A DNA stretch of 42,858 nucleotides from Actinomycetes bacterium (GTDB taxonomy: Bacteria; Actinomycetota; Acidimicrobiia; Acidimicrobiales; Bog-793). The first letter of the stretch is position 1, and each line of letters opens with the position of its first letter. Shown piece by piece: positions 1 to 8,105 of this stretch. A model generated the notes under the pieces. The model was not told the DNA's origin, did no database searches, and saw nothing but the letters and a program-made list of their open reading frames with translations. Made by a program: the position numbers and the translations under genes. The stretch lies in NCBI GenBank assembly GCA_021809425.1, contig JAKBAA010000025.1, positions 1-42,858 on the forward strand, in the 5' to 3' direction.

Positions 1-2
1 AC

Positions 3-296
3 GACGGGGGAAGCGTCCGCGTGCTCGGCGCGGCCGCCCTGGCGCTCGCGGCGGTCGCCGCCGGCAGGGCGCATGCCGCGGTGCTCGCAGCGCCGAGCCC
101 ATGGGACATCGCCGCCGGGGTCGCCCTCGTGCGGCACGCCGGCGGGGTGGTGCTCGACCTCGGGGGACCCTACGACCTCTCACGGGGCGGCCCGGTGATC
201 GCCGGCAACGAGCAGGTCGCCCACCGGCTGCAGGCGGCGGCGCGTGACGGTGGGCTCGAGCACCTGACCCAGGTGGGCCTCGGCGCCCTGCGGTGA
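3..296 (+). CDS. Inositol monophosphatase family protein, C-terminal part (5' truncated by window)
   Basis: The reading frame is already open at the left edge, so only about the last 97 residues are visible. They match the C-terminal part of the inositol monophosphatase (IMPase) superfamily: an Ala-rich helix, then a PSPWDIAAGVALVRHAGG segment whose Trp-Asp supplies a metal ligand, then a G-x-x-DLGGPYDL-like strand. These are Mg-dependent, lithium-sensitive sugar-phosphate or inositol-phosphate phosphatases. The fragment resembles the C-terminus of the complete IMPase gene at 2063-2890 (both have PSxWDxAAGVALV and a GPY motif), so the two are probably paralogues flanking the two phosphodiesterase genes. 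Substrate cannot be judged from this fragment. A start at 21 would be internal to the domain and is not real. Confidence 0.85.
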   Translation, partial: DGGSVRVLGAAALALAAVAAGRAHAAVLAAPSPWDIAAGVALVRHAGGVVLDLGGPYDLSRGGPVIAGNEQVAHRLQAAARDGGLEHLTQVGLGALR

Positions 297-334
297 GCCC
301 GTGCACCGGCGGCCGGGACGGGTGACGTCGGCAC

Positions 335-410
335 GAGCGTCGCCAGGAGCGTCGACAGGAGCGTCGACAGGACAAGAGGGTCGACAGGACAAGAGGGTCG
401 ACAGGAGAGG
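335..410 (+). repeat. Short tandem repeats in the leader of the first phosphodiesterase gene
   Basis: Several imperfect direct copies of a GTCGACAGGA-type unit lie between the two genes. First come 12-base units (AGCGTCGACAGG and a one-base variant), then two 17-base units (ACAAGAGGGTCGACAGG). The last unit runs straight into the purine-rich ribosome binding site at about 402-411. Each unit carries a SalI-type GTCGAC palindrome. Slippage is the likely origin. The repeats could vary the leader length of the downstream gene, but that is inference. Confidence 0.7.
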
Positions 411-414
411 AGCG

Positions 415-1251
415 ATGCAGGGCATGACCGAGCGGGACTGGCTGGCGAAGATGGATCGTTCGCGCTTTCCGCGCCCGCGTGACGGCGCGGCGCGCCCGTT
501 CGTCTGGGCGCACCGGGGAGCGTCGGCGCTGCAGCCGGAGAACACGCTGCGGGCGTTCCTGGCCGCAGCGGAGCTGGGCGCGGACGGGATGGAGCTGGAC
601 ATCCAGCTGACCCGGGACGGTGTGCCCGTCGTGGTCCACGACCCGACGCTGTGGACCGACGGCTCGCAGCTGCACCTGCGCAACCCGACCCGCGAGCCGG
701 CGCTGCGGCCGCTGTGGATCGGCGAGCTCGACTGGGGCCAGCTGGCAGAGACCCCGGTGGTGCTGGTGAACGGCGAGCGCGAGCCGCTCGCCCGCTTCGA
801 GCAGGTGCTCGAGGCGGTCCCCGACTGGATCTGGCTGGACGTCGAGCTGAAGGCCGGCTGGACCTACGACCCGCGCCTCGCCCCGGTGTTCTGCGCCTGC
901 GCCGCCCGCCGCCCGGAGCGGGTGCTGGCGTCGTCCTTCGACCACGTCGTGCTGCGCGCCGTGGGCGAGATCGACCCGTCGGTGCCGCTGCTCGCGATCA
1001 TCCACGCCCGCCCGGTCGACCTGGTCGCGATGCTCGCCACGATGCCGGCGGCGATGACCTCGATCGACCGGCCGTTCCTCACCGGCGAGGACGTGGACCG
1101 GTGGACGGCGGCGGGGATCGAGGTGAGCATCGGCGGGCGCGAGCTCGTCGACGAGCTGGTGAAGGTGTGCTCGTGGCCGATCGCCGGGGTGTTCCTGGAC
1201 GACCCCCGGCTGGCGCTGCCGGCGACGCCGGCGAGCCGGGAGGCGAGCTGA
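415..1251 (+). CDS. Glycerophosphodiester phosphodiesterase (first of tandem pair)
   Basis: A 278-residue GDPD-family protein that hydrolyses glycerophosphodiesters to sn-glycerol 3-phosphate plus an alcohol. The TIM-barrel signatures are present in order: HRGAS (residues 33-37), PENT (41-44), the metal-binding ELD (60-62), VVHD with the second catalytic His (75), and LDVELK in mid-protein. There is no signal peptide, so it should act in the cytoplasm. The ATG at 415 is preferred because AGGAGAGGAG lies just upstream; the frame stays open further upstream but translates the low-complexity repeats. The stop overlaps the start of the next gene by one base (TGATG), so the two are translationally coupled. 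It is clearly similar along its whole length to that next gene, a local duplication. The glpD gene at 2913 could consume the product. Confidence 0.9.
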   Translation: MQGMTERDWLAKMDRSRFPRPRDGAARPFVWAHRGASALQPENTLRAFLAAAELGADGMELDIQLTRDGVPVVVHDPTLWTDGSQLHLRNPTREPALRPLWIGELDWGQLAETPVVLVNGEREPLARFEQVLEAVPDWIWLDVELKAGWTYDPRLAPVFCACAARRPERVLASSFDHVVLRAVGEIDPSVPLLAIIHARPVDLVAMLATMPAAMTSIDRPFLTGEDVDRWTAAGIEVSIGGRELVDELVKVCSWPIAGVFLDDPRLALPATPASREAS

Positions 1252-2066
1252 TGTCCGGGCAGGCGGCACCCCGGATGGCGTCGCCGCTCGGCGAGGCGCT
1301 GGCGCCGCCGTTCGTGTGGGCGCACCGCGGCGCCTCGGCGCTCGAGCCGGAGAACACCCTGGCGGCGTTCGCCCGGGCGGCCGAGCTCGCCGCCGACGGC
1401 ATCGAGCTCGACGTGCAGCTGAGCGCCGACGGCGTGGCGGTCGTCGTCCACGACCCGGTGCTGTACCACGACGGGGCGGCCTTCCACCTCCGCCGCCCGG
1501 CCGGCGTCGACGCCCGGCCGGTGTTCGTCGGGACGGTCGACGCCGCCGAGCTGACGGGCGAGCCGGTCGTCTTCCCGGACGGCCGGCGGGCGCGCCTTGC
1601 CCGCCTCGAGGAGGTCCTCGCCGGGCTCCCGGCGTGGATGTGGCTCGACGTCGAGCTGAAGGCGGGGTGGGTGTACGACGCCCGGCTCACGGGCGTGGTT
1701 GCCTCGCTCCTGCGGGCGCGCCCGGAGCGGTGTCTCGTGTCGTCGTTCGACCACGTGGTGCTCGCCGAGATGTGCCGCCACGCCCCGGACGTGCCGCGTG
1801 CCGCGCTGTGCGACGCCCGCCTGGTCGACGCCGTCGCCGTGCTGGCGTCGGTGCCGGCCGAGATGTGGAACGTGCGGCGGGCGTTCGTCACCCGTGACGA
1901 CGTCGTGGCGCTGCGCCAGCGGGGCGTCGGGGTGAGCGTCTACGGCGAGGAGGTCCGGTACCAGATGGCCGAGCTGTCGACGTGGCCGCTCGCCGGCGTC
2001 TTCCTCGACGACCCCCGGGACGGCCGCCCCGTCGCGAGCGAGGTGCCGCCGAGCGCGCCGCGATGA
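1251..2066 (+). CDS. Glycerophosphodiester phosphodiesterase (second of tandem pair)
   Basis: A 271-residue paralogue of the preceding GDPD. It has HRGAS at 25-29, PENT at 33-36, ELD at 52-54, VVHD with His67 and a central LDVELK block. The two share long near-identical stretches, such as LDVELKAGW, SSFDHVVL and AGVFLDDPR, and differ mainly between these blocks, which fits duplication followed by divergence in substrate pocket loops. The ATG overlaps the upstream stop codon, and its own stop overlaps the next start (ATGA), so the three genes form a tight operon. The substrate is not shown by the sequence. Inositol-phosphate-type head groups are a reasonable guess because phosphatase genes lie on both sides. 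Confidence 0.9.
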   Translation: MSGQAAPRMASPLGEALAPPFVWAHRGASALEPENTLAAFARAAELAADGIELDVQLSADGVAVVVHDPVLYHDGAAFHLRRPAGVDARPVFVGTVDAAELTGEPVVFPDGRRARLARLEEVLAGLPAWMWLDVELKAGWVYDARLTGVVASLLRARPERCLVSSFDHVVLAEMCRHAPDVPRAALCDARLVDAVAVLASVPAEMWNVRRAFVTRDDVVALRQRGVGVSVYGEEVRYQMAELSTWPLAGVFLDDPRDGRPVASEVPPSAPR

Positions 2067-2890
2067 CGCCAGGACCGCCGGCGGCCGCCGCCGGGCTCGC
2101 GGACGACCTCCGCCGGCTCGGCGACGCGCTGCGAGGGGCGCTTCGCGAGGCCTTCGCGGCGCGCGGGCGCCTGGAGGTCCGCGCGAAGTCGACGGCGCAC
2201 GACCTCGTGAGCGACGCCGACCGGCGCATCGAGGCGGAGGTGCGGGCGTTGCTGGCGGCGGCACGTCCGGAGGACGGGTTTGTCGGGGAGGAGAGCGGCG
2301 GCGACGGCGTCCGCCACGGGAGGCGCTGGGTCGTCGACCCGATCGACGGGACGATGAACTTCGTGCACGGCCTGCCCTGGGCGTGCAGCTCGGTCGGGCT
2401 GGTCGAGGAGGGGGTCGCGACGGCGGGCATCGTGGTGGCGCCGTTCTCCGACGACCTCTACCTGTGCGCCGGCACGGGGAGCGAGCGCAACGGCGAGGCG
2501 GTCGCCGTGGCCCCCGGTGGCGACCTGGGCGGGGCGATGGTGCTGCTCGAGGTGCCCTCGGGGACGTCGCCGAGCGTGCTCGCCCCGGTGGCCGACATGG
2601 TGATCGCGGCGGGTGGGTCGCCGCGCACGATGGGCTCGGGTGCCCTCGCCATGGCGCTCGCCGCCGCCGGGGTGGTGCAGGGGGTGGTGCACGCGGGTCC
2701 GTCGGTGTGGGACGTCGCCGCCGGCGTGGCCCTGGTCACCCAGGCGGGCGGGGTCGTGCGCTCGGCAAGCGGGCCGTACGTGCTCGGCGAGCCGGGACCG
2801 CTCGTCGCCGGGAGCGCGGCAGCGGCCGAGCGTCTCGCCGAGGCCCTCGGCCGTTGCCCGGCCGTCACGAACGGTCGAGGCCGCGGATGA
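2063..2890 (+). CDS. Inositol monophosphatase family phosphatase
   Basis: A complete 275-residue IMPase-superfamily protein. It shows the diagnostic motifs: a DLVSDAD segment near residue 48, GEES at 75-78 (metal-ligand Glu), VDPIDGT at 91-97 (two Asp ligands plus the catalytic loop) and WD at 216-217. Family members dephosphorylate myo-inositol 1-phosphate, and relatives act on fructose 1,6-bisphosphate, histidinol phosphate or PAPS, so the exact substrate is open. The ATG at 2063 overlaps the upstream TGA by four bases. Position after two phosphodiesterases and before glycerol-3-phosphate dehydrogenase suggests it removes phosphate from a polyol phosphate released from glycerophosphodiesters; this is inference. 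Confidence 0.88.
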   Translation: MTPGPPAAAAGLADDLRRLGDALRGALREAFAARGRLEVRAKSTAHDLVSDADRRIEAEVRALLAAARPEDGFVGEESGGDGVRHGRRWVVDPIDGTMNFVHGLPWACSSVGLVEEGVATAGIVVAPFSDDLYLCAGTGSERNGEAVAVAPGGDLGGAMVLLEVPSGTSPSVLAPVADMVIAAGGSPRTMGSGALAMALAAAGVVQGVVHAGPSVWDVAAGVALVTQAGGVVRSASGPYVLGEPGPLVAGSAAAAERLAEALGRCPAVTNGRGRG

Positions 2891-2912
2891 GCCGGACGGC
2901 CCCCCGCTCGCC

Positions 2913-4604
2913 ATGAGCAGCGCCGTCCTCTCGCCGGCGCGCGCCGGGGCCGATCGGGAGCGGCTGGCCGCCGAGCGCTTCGACGTGCTCGTGGTCGGCG
3001 GCGGGATCGTCGGGGCGGGGGCGGCGCTCGACGCTGCGACGCGCGGGCTGTCGGTCGCCATCGTGGAGGCCCAGGACTGGGCGGCGGGGACCTCGAGCCG
3101 CTCGTCGAAGCTCATCCACGGCGGCCTGCGCTACCTGCAGATGCGCGACTTCGCCCTCGTGCGCGAGGCGCTGCGGGAGCGGGCGGTTCTGGTGCGGCTG
3201 GCCCCGCACCTGGTGCACCCGCTCCCGATCCTGTTCCCGCTGCGGGACCAGCGCGAGCGGGCCTACGTGAGCGCCGGGGTGAGCCTCTACGACCTGCTCG
3301 CCCGCGCCGACCGGGCGGCGCGGGCCTCGGCCTCGTCGTTCCCCCGCCACCACCAGCTCGGGCGGCGCGCCACGCAGGCGCTGGCGCCCGGGCTCTCGCT
3401 CGAGCACCTGGTCGGCGGGATCCGGTTCTTCGACGCCCAGGTCGACGACGCCCGCTACGTGCTGAGCGTCCTGCGCACGGCGGTCGCCCACGGGGCGGTC
3501 GCCGTCAGCCGGGCGGCGGTGACCGGGCTGGTGGCCGAGGAGGGCCGCGTCGTCGGGGCGTCGGTGCGCCACCTGGAGGACGGCACGGTGACGACGGCAC
3601 GCGCCGGCGTCGTCGTCGGGGCGGCCGGGGTCTGGTCGACCCGGCTGGCCGCGCTGGCCGGCGCCGACGACGTCGTCGCGTTGCAGCCCTCGAAGGGGGT
3701 CCACCTGGTCGTCCCCCGCGGCGCGCTCGAGCTGGACAGCGCGCTCATCCTGCCGACCGACACGAGCGTGCTCTTCGTGCTCCCCTGGGGCAAGGCGCAC
3801 TGGATCGTCGGCACCACCGACACGCCGTGGTCCGGCACCCTCGCCCGCCCCGCGGCGAGCGCCACCGACGTGGCCTACGTGCTGGCGACGCTGAACAAGG
3901 TGCTCACGAGGCCGCTCGTCCCGGCCGACGTCGAGGCGGTGTACGTCGGGCTGCGCCCGCTGCTCGCGACCGGCGCGGCGGCGACGACGAGGCTGTCGCG
4001 CGAGCACGCCGTCGTGCGGGCCGCCCCCGGGTGCGTGCTCGTCTCGGGCGGCAAGTACACGACCTATCGGGTGATGGCCGCGGACGTGATCGACGCGGCG
4101 CTGCGCGAGCTCGGGGGGCCGTCCCGCCCGTCGGTGACGGCGGAGGTCTCGCTCGTCGGAAGCGGTGCCGGCAGCCGGAGCCCGGGCGGGCAGCTCGGGC
4201 TGTCGGTCGAGGAGCAGGTGCGCCTCGTCGGTCGCTACGGCGACGAGGCAGCAGCGGTGGCCGCGCTGGCGGCATCGGACCCTGCGCTGGGCGCGCCCAT
4301 CGGCGGCTACCTCGGCGCCGAGTTCGTGTACGGCGTCACCCACGAGGGTGCGCGGCACCTCGACGACGTGCTCGAGCGGCGCACCCGCCTGGCGATCGAG
4401 CGACCCGATCGCGGCGCCGGCGTCGCCGGGGGCGTCGCCGCCCTGATCGCTCCCCATCTCGGGTGGGGCAGGGCGGCCGTGGAGCGGGAGGTGGCCGCCT
4501 ACCGCAGCAGCGTCGCAGCGTCGGTGCTCGGCACCCAGCGCCGTGACGACGCCGGCGCCGCGGCGGCCCTTGCGACGGCGAAGCCGCTCCTCCCGCTGCC
4601 CTGA
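2913..4604 (+). CDS. glpD: Aerobic glycerol-3-phosphate dehydrogenase
   Basis: A 563-residue FAD-dependent GlpD/GlpA-type enzyme that oxidises sn-glycerol 3-phosphate to dihydroxyacetone phosphate and passes electrons to the quinone pool at the membrane. Residues 24-45 form the FAD Rossmann motif (DVLVVGGGIVGAG). It is followed by the GTSSRSSKLIHGGLRYL signature, a WGKAHWIVGTTDTPW block, a VSGGKYTTYR block and a C-terminal helical domain. The ATG at 2913 lies 22 bases after the IMPase gene and is the start that places the FAD motif at the normal distance from the N-terminus; the frame is open upstream but only over an out-of-frame shadow of the previous gene. It completes the local route from glycerophosphodiesters to glycolysis. 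Confidence 0.93.
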   Translation: MSSAVLSPARAGADRERLAAERFDVLVVGGGIVGAGAALDAATRGLSVAIVEAQDWAAGTSSRSSKLIHGGLRYLQMRDFALVREALRERAVLVRLAPHLVHPLPILFPLRDQRERAYVSAGVSLYDLLARADRAARASASSFPRHHQLGRRATQALAPGLSLEHLVGGIRFFDAQVDDARYVLSVLRTAVAHGAVAVSRAAVTGLVAEEGRVVGASVRHLEDGTVTTARAGVVVGAAGVWSTRLAALAGADDVVALQPSKGVHLVVPRGALELDSALILPTDTSVLFVLPWGKAHWIVGTTDTPWSGTLARPAASATDVAYVLATLNKVLTRPLVPADVEAVYVGLRPLLATGAAATTRLSREHAVVRAAPGCVLVSGGKYTTYRVMAADVIDAALRELGGPSRPSVTAEVSLVGSGAGSRSPGGQLGLSVEEQVRLVGRYGDEAAAVAALAASDPALGAPIGGYLGAEFVYGVTHEGARHLDDVLERRTRLAIERPDRGAGVAGGVAALIAPHLGWGRAAVEREVAAYRSSVAASVLGTQRRDDAGAAAALATAKPLLPLP

Positions 4605-4618
4605 GCCCCCCGGGGGGC
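4605..4618. terminator. Palindrome between convergent genes
   Basis: A perfect 14-base palindrome (seven bases and their complement, no loop) fills most of the 20 bases between the converging glpD and sigma-factor genes. It could fold as a hairpin in either transcript. No T tract follows, so an intrinsic terminator is only possible. Confidence 0.4.
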
Positions 4619-4624
4619 GATGCC

Positions 4625-5563
4625 TCAGACGGTGAGGAGGTCGCGCGCCCCGGTGTCCGAGGAGGGGTGGCGCAGCTTGGACATGGCCCGGGCCTCGATC
4701 TGGCGGATGCGCTCCCGGGTCAGGTTGAAGTGCTCGCCGACCTCCTCGAGGGTGCGCGGCTCGCCCCGGTCGAGGCCGAAGCGGAGCCGGAGGATCTCCC
4801 GCTCGCGCTCGTCGAGGGGGGCGAGGAGCCGGCTGATCTCGATGGGGAGGAGGGCGGTGGCGGCCATCTCGAAGGGGGACTCGGCCGATCGGTCCTCGAC
4901 GACGTCACCGAGCTCGGCGTCCCCGTCCTCGCGCAGCGGCTCGGACAGCGACAGGGGCTCGGCCCGGAAGCGGAGGGCCTCGATGAGCTTGTCCTCGGGC
5001 AGCTCCACCTCGACCCCGAGCTCGGCCAGGGTGGCCGGGCGGCCGAACTTGAGCTCGAGGCGGGCCTGGGCCTTCTGGACCCGGGCGAGGGTGTCGCCGG
5101 CGTGCACGGGCAGGCGGATGGTGCGCCCGGTGTTGGCGATGCCGCGGGTGATGGCCTGGCGGATCCACCAGGTGGCGTAGGTGGAGAACTTGAAGCCCTT
5201 GCGCCAGTCGAACTTCTCGACGGCGTGCATCAGGCCGAGGTTGCCTTCCTGGATGAGGTCCAGCAGGGGCAGGCCGGAGGCCTGGTACTTCTTGGCGATG
5301 GAGACGACGAGGCGGAGGTTGGACTGGACGAAGGTCCGCTGGGCGTCCTCGCCGTGGCGGACGACCCGGCGCAGCTCGCGCTTGCGGGCGGGCGTCAGCT
5401 CCTTGCCACCCCCGGCCAGCTCCTCGTCGGCCTGGACGCGGGCCTCGATGGCCTGGGCGAGGCGGACCTCGTCGTCCTTGGTGAGCAGCGGGTACTGCCC
5501 GATGTCGGTGAGATAGAGCCGGACGAGGTCCTCCTCGTCGCGCTCTACGCGCTCCTTAGCCAA
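4625..5563 (-). CDS. Primary-type RNA polymerase sigma-70 factor (RpoD/SigB group)
   Basis: Encodes a 312-residue sigma-70 factor with region 1.2 (DLVRLYLTDIGQYPLLT), region 2 (NLRLVVSIAKKY through the -10-binding DLIQEGNLGLMHAVEKFDW and TYATWWIRQAI), region 3, and region 4 ending in the helix-turn-helix LTRERIRQIEARAMSKLRHP. It has no region 1.1 and is shorter than a housekeeping HrdB/SigA, so it may be a group 2 factor; the window does not settle this. I chose the TTG at 5561-5563 because AAGGA lies 8 bases upstream and the protein then begins AKERVERDEEDLVRLYL, the usual N-terminus. A longer frame to 5674 adds only low-complexity residues. The neighbour upstream on the same strand is the ferritin-like gene, 143 bases away. 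Confidence 0.93.
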   Translation of the reverse strand: MAKERVERDEEDLVRLYLTDIGQYPLLTKDDEVRLAQAIEARVQADEELAGGGKELTPARKRELRRVVRHGEDAQRTFVQSNLRLVVSIAKKYQASGLPLLDLIQEGNLGLMHAVEKFDWRKGFKFSTYATWWIRQAITRGIANTGRTIRLPVHAGDTLARVQKAQARLELKFGRPATLAELGVEVELPEDKLIEALRFRAEPLSLSEPLREDGDAELGDVVEDRSAESPFEMAATALLPIEISRLLAPLDEREREILRLRFGLDRGEPRTLEEVGEHFNLTRERIRQIEARAMSKLRHPSSDTGARDLLTV

Positions 5564-5640
5564 AGCTGCGAGTCCTTTGCTGGATGTTGCGAACCGTGCG
5601 TGCGACGCGGCGCATCGAGGAGGGGTGGCGAGCGGCGCGA

Positions 5641-5697
5641 CCCGGGGGATGCATCGATCCCGGGCGAGCACCACCCTCGACTCCGGCCCTCAGTGTA
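5641..5697 (-). promoter_or_regulatory. Putative promoter and leader hairpin of the sigma-factor gene
   Basis: In the 143-base gap upstream of the sigma gene, the minus strand carries TACACT (5692-5697), a good -10 hexamer. An imperfect inverted repeat follows at 5641-5664, with arms of eight paired bases, a two-base bulge and a six-base loop. Transcription from this -10 would give a leader of about 120 bases containing the hairpin before the TTG start. TTGACG at 5708-5713 is too close to TACACT (about ten bases) to be its -35 and overlaps the upstream stop codon. The assignment is tentative. Confidence 0.35.
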
Positions 5698-5706
5698 ACG
5701 ACCACG

Positions 5707-6336
5707 TCAAGCCCCACGATCGGCCACGCCCGGCGGCGGGAGGGGGCCTGACCAGGAAGAAGACGCCGCCGGGGGGCTCGTGGGGTGCCCGATCGGGCCG
5801 AAGGGGCCGAGCGGGGCGAGGGCGTCGGCGCAGGCGTCGGCGAGGGCGGTGCGGCCGCCGCCGGGGCCGTCGGCGTGCCGCCGGGCCTCCTCGGCGAGGG
5901 CGGCGAGGTCGTGGCGGAGGCGCCCGAGGGTCCGCACGAGCGGCGGATCGGCGGCGGGTGAGGCGAGGGCGAGGCGAGCGTCGTAGCCGGCGAGCATGGC
6001 CGGGTACAGGGCGGTGCCGAGGGCGGCGACGAGGGGGGCGTCCTCGCCGTCCTCGAGGAGGCGCAGGGCGCGCTCGACGTGGGGCCCGGCGGTCACGGTG
6101 AGGTCGCCGGCCGAGGGAAGGGTGACGGAGACGGGGAGGTGACCCTCGAGCTGGCCGGCCCGCCAGGCGTGGGCGTGGCTGGCGCCGGCGAGGAAGGCGG
6201 CGAGGCCCGGGGGGGCGGCGGCCCGGGCGCGGCGGCCGAGGAGGGCGAAGGCGGCGAGCTCGACGGCGCGCATCCGGCCGACGAGGGTGGCCGTGGCGAG
6301 GAGGGAGGTGGGGTGGCGACCCGGGCCGCTGCTCAC
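5707..6336 (-). CDS. Ferritin-like domain hypothetical protein
   Basis: A 209-residue protein that I do not recognise with certainty. It is predicted all-helical, with conserved-looking ferritin-like features: MRAVELAAFALLGRRAR, then HAHAWRAGQLEGHLP, and later LVRTLGRLRHDLAALAEEARR. This pattern resembles a group of actinobacterial ferritin-like or MiaE-like hypothetical proteins, but a full diiron ligand set cannot be proven by eye. The GTG at 6334-6336 overlaps the nadE stop codon (GTGA), so translation is coupled to nadE. The alternative start is the in-frame ATG about 20 codons downstream. The C-terminal 30 residues are Pro/Gly/Ser-rich and probably disordered. A role linked to NAD metabolism is only suggested by position. 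Confidence 0.6.
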   Translation of the reverse strand: MSSGPGRHPTSLLATATLVGRMRAVELAAFALLGRRARAAAPPGLAAFLAGASHAHAWRAGQLEGHLPVSVTLPSAGDLTVTAGPHVERALRLLEDGEDAPLVAALGTALYPAMLAGYDARLALASPAADPPLVRTLGRLRHDLAALAEEARRHADGPGGGRTALADACADALAPLGPFGPIGHPTSPPAASSSWSGPLPPPGVADRGA

Positions 6337-8099
6337 GGGCGGCGGGCAGGCGGCGGGGGGTCGGCGGGGAGCGGGCGGGCGTCGGGGCGGAAGCGGTTGG
6401 TGATGGGCATGCGGCGGTCCTTGCCGAAGGCACGGCTCGTGACCCGGACGCCGGGAGGCGCCTGGCGGCGCTTGTACTCGGCGCGGTCGACCATGGCGAT
6501 GACCCGCCGCACGGTGGCCTCGTCGAAGCCGGCGGCGACGAGCTCGCCGACCGAGCGGTCGTGCTCGACGTAGCCCTCGATGATCGGGTCGAGGACGGCG
6601 TAGGGGGGGAGCGAGTCCTCGTCGCGCTGGTCGTGCCGCAGCTCGGCCGACGGCGCCTTGTCCAGGATGGACACCGGCACGAGGTCCTTGCCGGCGCGCC
6701 GGTTGCGCAGCCGGCACAGCTCGTACACGAGGGTCTTCGGGACGTCCTTCACGACGGCGAACCCGCCGGCCATGTCGCCGTAGAGGGTCGAGTAGCCGAC
6801 GGCCAGCTCGCTCTTGTTGCCCGTCGTCAGGACCAGCCAGCCGAGCTTGTTGGAGAGGGCCATGAGCAGGGTGCCGCGCACGCGCGCCTGCAGGTTCTCC
6901 TCGGCCAGGTCCTCCGGCCGCCCGGCGAACGGCTCGGCGAGGGCGTCGAGGAAGGCGGCGTGGGGACCCTCGATGGGCAGCACGCGGTGCTCGACGCCCA
7001 GGCGGCCGGCCAGGTCGGCGGCATCGTCGAGGGAGTGCTGGGAGGAGAACCGGCTCGGCATGGCGACGGTGTGCACCCGCCCCGGCCCGAGGGCGTCGGC
7101 GGCGATGACGGCGACGAGCGCCGAGTCGACCCCGCCGGACAGGCCGACGACGACGTCGCCGAAGCCGTTCTTGTCGACGTAGTCGCCGAGGCCGAGCACG
7201 AGCGCCTCGTACACCTCCTCCACCGGGGACAGCTCGGGGGCGAGGCGCGGGGGGGCGGCCGCCGGGCCGGCCGGCCCGGCGGGGCTCGGTCCGGTCGGTG
7301 CCACCGGGAGGGGCGGGTGCTCGCTGCGCCCGCGGGGGTCGATGGCGCGCTTGCGGTAGGCGGCGCGCACGTCGAGGTCGACGACGAGCACCGACGGGCG
7401 GAACTGCTCGGCCGAGGCGACCAGGCGGCCGTCCTGGTCGAACAGCATGGAGCCGCCGTCGAACACCAGCTCGTCCTGGCCGCCGACCAGGTTGACGTAG
7501 GCGAGGGCGCACGACAGGTCGGCGGCCCGGGTCGACAGCATGGAGCGGCGCTCGTCGTGGACGCCGGCCCGGAACGGCGAGGCGTTGAGGGTGACGAGCA
7601 GCTCGGCCCCGCCGAGGGCGAGGCGCTCGAGCGGCCCGCGGGGGGTCCAGGCGTCCTCGCAGATGGCCACGCCCACCCGGGTCCCGGCGACGTCGAACAG
7701 CGGGCCGTCGTTGCGGCCGGGGGAGAACCAGCGGCGCTCGTCGAAGACGCCGTAGTTGGGGAGGACCACCTTGTGGCACACGCCCCGGAGCGCCCCTCCG
7801 GCGACGACGCCGGCGGCGTTGTGCAGGTCGACGTCGGCGTCGACGAAGCCGACCACCGACACGCACCGGCCGGAGGCGGCGGCCACGGCGGCGAGCGCCG
7901 CCTGGCTGGCCTCGACGAAGTCGGGGCCGAGCAGCAGGTCCTCGGGCGGGTAGCCGGTGAGCACCAGCTCGGGCAGGACGGCGAGGTCGGCACCGGCCTC
8001 CTCGGCGTCGGCCATGGCGGCGAGCACGAGGTCGCGGTTGCCCTCGAGGTCGCCGACGACGGGGTCGACCTGGCAGAGCGCGATGCGCAATCGGCCCAC
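6333..8099 (-). CDS. nadE: Glutamine-dependent NAD(+) synthetase
   Basis: A 588-residue two-domain enzyme that makes NAD+ from nicotinic acid adenine dinucleotide, ATP and glutamine. The N-terminal nitrilase/amidase domain has the Glu-Lys-Cys triad at about E44 (PELVLTGYP), K110 (CHKVVLPNYG) and C147 (ICEDAW). A Pro/Ala-rich linker near 262-288 leads to the synthetase domain with the PP-loop SGGVDS at 321-326, the TTGNKSE motif and YKRRQAPPG near the end. Because the triad is intact, ammonia should come from glutamine. The start is GTG at 8099, with TACGAT six bases upstream and no ribosome binding site, so the transcript is probably leaderless. The stop overlaps the next gene's start. Confidence 0.96.
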   Translation of the reverse strand: MGRLRIALCQVDPVVGDLEGNRDLVLAAMADAEEAGADLAVLPELVLTGYPPEDLLLGPDFVEASQAALAAVAAASGRCVSVVGFVDADVDLHNAAGVVAGGALRGVCHKVVLPNYGVFDERRWFSPGRNDGPLFDVAGTRVGVAICEDAWTPRGPLERLALGGAELLVTLNASPFRAGVHDERRSMLSTRAADLSCALAYVNLVGGQDELVFDGGSMLFDQDGRLVASAEQFRPSVLVVDLDVRAAYRKRAIDPRGRSEHPPLPVAPTGPSPAGPAGPAAAPPRLAPELSPVEEVYEALVLGLGDYVDKNGFGDVVVGLSGGVDSALVAVIAADALGPGRVHTVAMPSRFSSQHSLDDAADLAGRLGVEHRVLPIEGPHAAFLDALAEPFAGRPEDLAEENLQARVRGTLLMALSNKLGWLVLTTGNKSELAVGYSTLYGDMAGGFAVVKDVPKTLVYELCRLRNRRAGKDLVPVSILDKAPSAELRHDQRDEDSLPPYAVLDPIIEGYVEHDRSVGELVAAGFDEATVRRVIAMVDRAEYKRRQAPPGVRVTSRAFGKDRRMPITNRFRPDARPLPADPPPPARRP

Positions 8100-8105
8100 G
8101 GCGGC

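Noticed and set aside
301-414. Upstream N-terminal extension of the first phosphodiesterase from the frame start at 301
   Set aside because: It translates the tandem repeat into Ser/Gly/Ala/Arg low complexity. A strong ribosome binding site directly precedes the ATG at 415.
5708-5713. TTGACG as the -35 box of the sigma-factor promoter
   Set aside because: It lies about seven bases from TACACT instead of 16-18, no other -10 lies at the right distance, and it contains the stop codon of the upstream gene.
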